The position numbers and the translations under genes are program-made. Shown here one piece after another: positions 61,444-64,000 of a stretch of DNA of 64,000 nt. Numbering within the stretch: position 1 is the stretch's first letter; each line of letters begins with the position of its first letter. The notes below the pieces were generated by a model, which saw nothing but the letters and a program-made list of their open reading frames with translations, was not told where the DNA came from and did not search any database. The DNA is from Epiperipatus broadwayi. Its lineage: Eukaryota > Onychophora > Udeonychophora > Euonychophora > Peripatidae. The stretch spans positions 11,304,771-11,368,770 of the forward strand of contig JAQFVV010000018.1 in NCBI GenBank assembly GCA_028023455.1. Direction: 5' to 3'.

Positions 61444-62043
61444 ATTCTCATGCAAGATATGAGCTGGTTTTTATCCGCTTTTAACATCTTGTGGATGGAT
61501 ATAATCATAAATGTTTGCCCAAAGATGTGAAAAAGATCTATGATACCCAAGATGCACATTTCATGCTGAACCAGCACTCATCAGTTGGCCAGACTATAAT
61601 CTCTTACACATATCTTTATCATTGTTCAATATATAGATAGATAGCAAATTACTACGGTTTATTTGATAAGTGTCAAATATGCTACTCTCACAACTTTGAC
61701 ACAAATCACTTAATGAAAGTATATTAATAATTTTTATTAGTCTTCATTAGACTAGAGATTTCACTACACTGCTCTTATACAAGATAGGAACTGGGTTTTA
61801 TCCACTTTTAACAGCTTGTGGAGAGAGGTAATCATAAAGATAAGACCAAAGACATGTGAAAAAGATCTATGATTGCCAAGATGCACATTTCATGCTGAAG
61901 CAGCACTCATTAATTGACCCAGACCTCAATCTTTTGCACATCCTTGTTCGGGACATATATAAATGGCAAATTACTACAGTTTATTTGATAAGTGTCAAAT
62001 GTGCTGACATCATAACTTTGACACAACTCACTTAATGAAATCT
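61444..62043. repeat. Tandem duplication of about 330 bp
   Basis: Copy 1 (about 61444-61725) and copy 2 (about 61776-62043) share long blocks: GTGAAAAAGATCTATGAT, CAAGATGCACATTTCATGCT, CAGCACTCAT, GCAAATTACTAC and GTTTATTTGATAAGTGTCAA, ending in ACTTTGACACAA. A piece of about 50 bp that includes TCATTAGACTAGAGATTTC lies between them. Divergence is around one base in ten by eye. No ORF is seen. Confidence 0.85.
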
Positions 62044-62671
62044 TGCATTTAAAGATTTTATTGTTGGAATACTCACAAATACAATTAACAATTTAACATT
62101 GATAAGTTTCCAAGTAATTTCTTATTTTATTCCTTCTTCTAGATAAATTATTTTATATATTTATTTGGAACTACCAATTATCATTTATTTGTACATACCC
62201 ATAGCTTCACCATTAAAACTTTTATAATAAAATGAGTTTATATTAGGAAATCTTATTAAAAATTAATTTAATTCTTTGGGAGGCCATAAGAATGACTCTC
62301 AGTTACTAGAAGCAACAGATTGAGCTTTATTCCAGGAACATTTATTTTAATATTATCATTACGCAGAGTATCATGTGTGGATCAGTGTGAGTAGTAAGTT
62401 GTGAACTCAAGAGATAAAGTTTTCTGAATTGATTTTTTGCTATGTAAATTAAAAAAAACAACTCTAGTTTGGCCATATTGGATGTAATTGCTGTGCTCAA
62501 TCTGCTACTTGGAACTCAAAAACATTATATGATATTCTTATTAAAACTTCGAAGAAAATATAATGTCAAATAGCAAGTGTAAGGACTTTATATATATATA
62601 TATATTACATACTTAGTGTTTGCCTTAAAGTTTGTGATTATGGCATTTTAGTTATATATATATGTTAACCC
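62044..62671. other. Unassigned AT-rich DNA; (TA)n at 62589-62606
   Basis: Nothing else recognised. Confidence 0.5.
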
Positions 62672-62768
62672 ATTTCCATCATTTAACATTAAATCACAAA
62701 TGTCTTTAGAAAAATTTTGAACTTTGTTTAAATTTCCCATTCATGATTTAATGTTAAATGATGGAAAT
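62672..62768. repeat. Perfect 25-bp inverted repeat with 47-bp loop
   Basis: The left arm 62672-62696 contains TCCATCATTTAACATTAAAT, and the right arm 62744-62768 is its exact complement. Short exact arms and a unique loop suggest a small MITE or a structural hairpin. Confidence 0.85.
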
Positions 62769-64000
62769 ACTTCAATATATAAATGCAATATCACATACTT
62801 CTTTCTAAATATTTAGTTTAGTAATAAGCTCTTTTTCTTTTTCATTTTTTATATCATTCAATATTTTTTTCTTTATACTGAAGTCTTTTGGTCAGGTCAT
62901 TAATGTTAAAATGTGTGTGTGATTATTTTAAAATCATATATCTGTTAATATGTTTGTATTTTTACAATGCTATTTGAATGTATATATGTATTATTATTAT
63001 ACATATGCATGCAGTTATAATCAAAAATATTTTTATTAATGAATCATATTTTTAATCAGTTCATTTTGATATTTCACCAGTATAATGCAAATTGGCATTG
63101 GGCTTTTTATATTGCATATAAATATTAAAAATATCTGCATTTTAATATTAATTATTCTGTTTTTATTGTTTAGCTGCTAGTAGAAATATGATATATGAAA
63201 TATATCCTTTTTTATGAATATGATGTTACACTAATATACTTGTATTAATTAATGCACTCATTTCATTTTATGCGAGTAGAAAAATTATGCATTTGATACT
63301 GCTTATTATAACATTGAATTTTAATAGTATTCACTGCAACTATAATAACAACATTAATGTAAGCATCCCATTATAATCATATTAAATGAAAAAGAAACAT
63401 TAAAATTGTAAAAATGCTAGTAACTGAATTTATTTCAAGGTAGTCTATAAAAAAACTTCTTTATTAGGCAATATAGTCAAAAATGCTTCTCTAAATGATT
63501 CTCTTAGCCAAGATTTCATTGTTTATAAAGCAACAAGTCCATGATACTAATATATATCAATTTTAAAATAGTATTAAAACATACTACTAAAGTATTATTA
63601 AAATGTATGAATTATACTAAAAAATTATTATACAATTATGAACCACAGTGTTCCTAGTTTCATTAGAAATGTCAGTTTCAGTTGAATAAAACTTGTGATA
63701 AAATCGACCTTTATTTGAACTCCTGAATGACTGATATTACAAGATACATATATATATTCTACATATATTAATTTGTTAATTTTTTATTATTATATTGTGT
63801 TTTGTAGTGTGGGGGTGGGGTGGGGATTGCTCATCTAGAGCTAAAAATAAAAAATGAAATATCTTGATCTTAAATTTATAAGATTAAGTTTCAATTTTTT
63901 TTCCTTTGGAATTATTAGAAATGTTAGTCTTTTCAATTTATGCACAAAGAGGGAAAAGTGGCATTTAAAAGAACTTCAACTTTTATATATATATATAGCA
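62769..64000. other. Unassigned AT-rich DNA to window end
   Basis: Only simple repeats are seen (GT/TA runs, GGGGTGGGGTGGGG at 63812-63825). No exon is recognised. Confidence 0.5.

Overview
The window is a very AT-rich, gene-poor stretch of an animal nuclear genome. By eye roughly three quarters of the bases are A or T, CpG is rare, and there are many T and TA runs. A run of exactly 500 N at 14880-15379 marks an assembly gap. No bacterial operon, rRNA, convincing tRNA or CRISPR array is present. The one host coding exon I can support is at 49306-49536 (+). It has a splice acceptor and donor and encodes the conserved N-terminal transactivation segment of a PAR-family bZIP factor (HLF/TEF/DBP group). 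I saw neither the first exon nor the bZIP exons, so most or all of the window is probably intron of that gene: at least about 49 kb upstream of the exon and about 14 kb downstream. An invertebrate, most likely a lophotrochozoan and possibly a cephalopod mollusc, fits the bilaterian-type exon, the huge introns, the TTAGGG-like interstitial repeat and the RTE, Gypsy and hAT load. This placement is inference.

Layout. 0.9-1.7 kb: a 118-bp tandem repeat split by a hAT-like element with 8-bp target duplications. 2.1-8.1 kb: inverted and tandem repeats and a 250-bp foldback element in otherwise anonymous DNA. 11.2-12.9 kb: a decayed Gypsy pol (RNase H, zinc finger, integrase, C-terminal domain). 15.4-18.6 kb: decayed tandem repeats, then a 1.4-kb element with long terminal inverted repeats and CpG-rich ends. 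25.3-25.6, 52.8-53.1 and 60.5 kb: three copies of one short retroposon-like element. 30.1-32.5 kb: a second Gypsy pol remnant ending in a polypurine tract, with an inverted fragment of itself upstream. 33-37 kb: a hairpin element, then a C-poor block with two small ORFs. 38.7-39.8 kb: a 266-bp tandem duplication and a decayed minisatellite. 41.2-41.6 kb: a hAT-like end. 47.6-49.04 kb: an RTE-type LINE remnant lying only about 265 bp upstream of the PAR bZIP exon. 55.4-56.4 kb: a second LINE reverse-transcriptase remnant. 61.4-62.04 kb: a tandem duplication of about 330 bp.

The most interesting unexplained item is the three-copy element. Its full copies start with a near-perfect palindrome of about 160 bp followed by a 50-nt tail. 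All three copies end at the same 3' nucleotide, one is truncated to its last ~26 nt, and each is flanked by a 12-14 bp target-site duplication. That pattern fits copying through RNA by a LINE machinery. When transcribed in the intron, the palindrome would form a long double-stranded RNA hairpin.

Limits: all homology calls are from memory of family motifs, with no search run. Coordinates of decayed repeats are approximate to a few bases.
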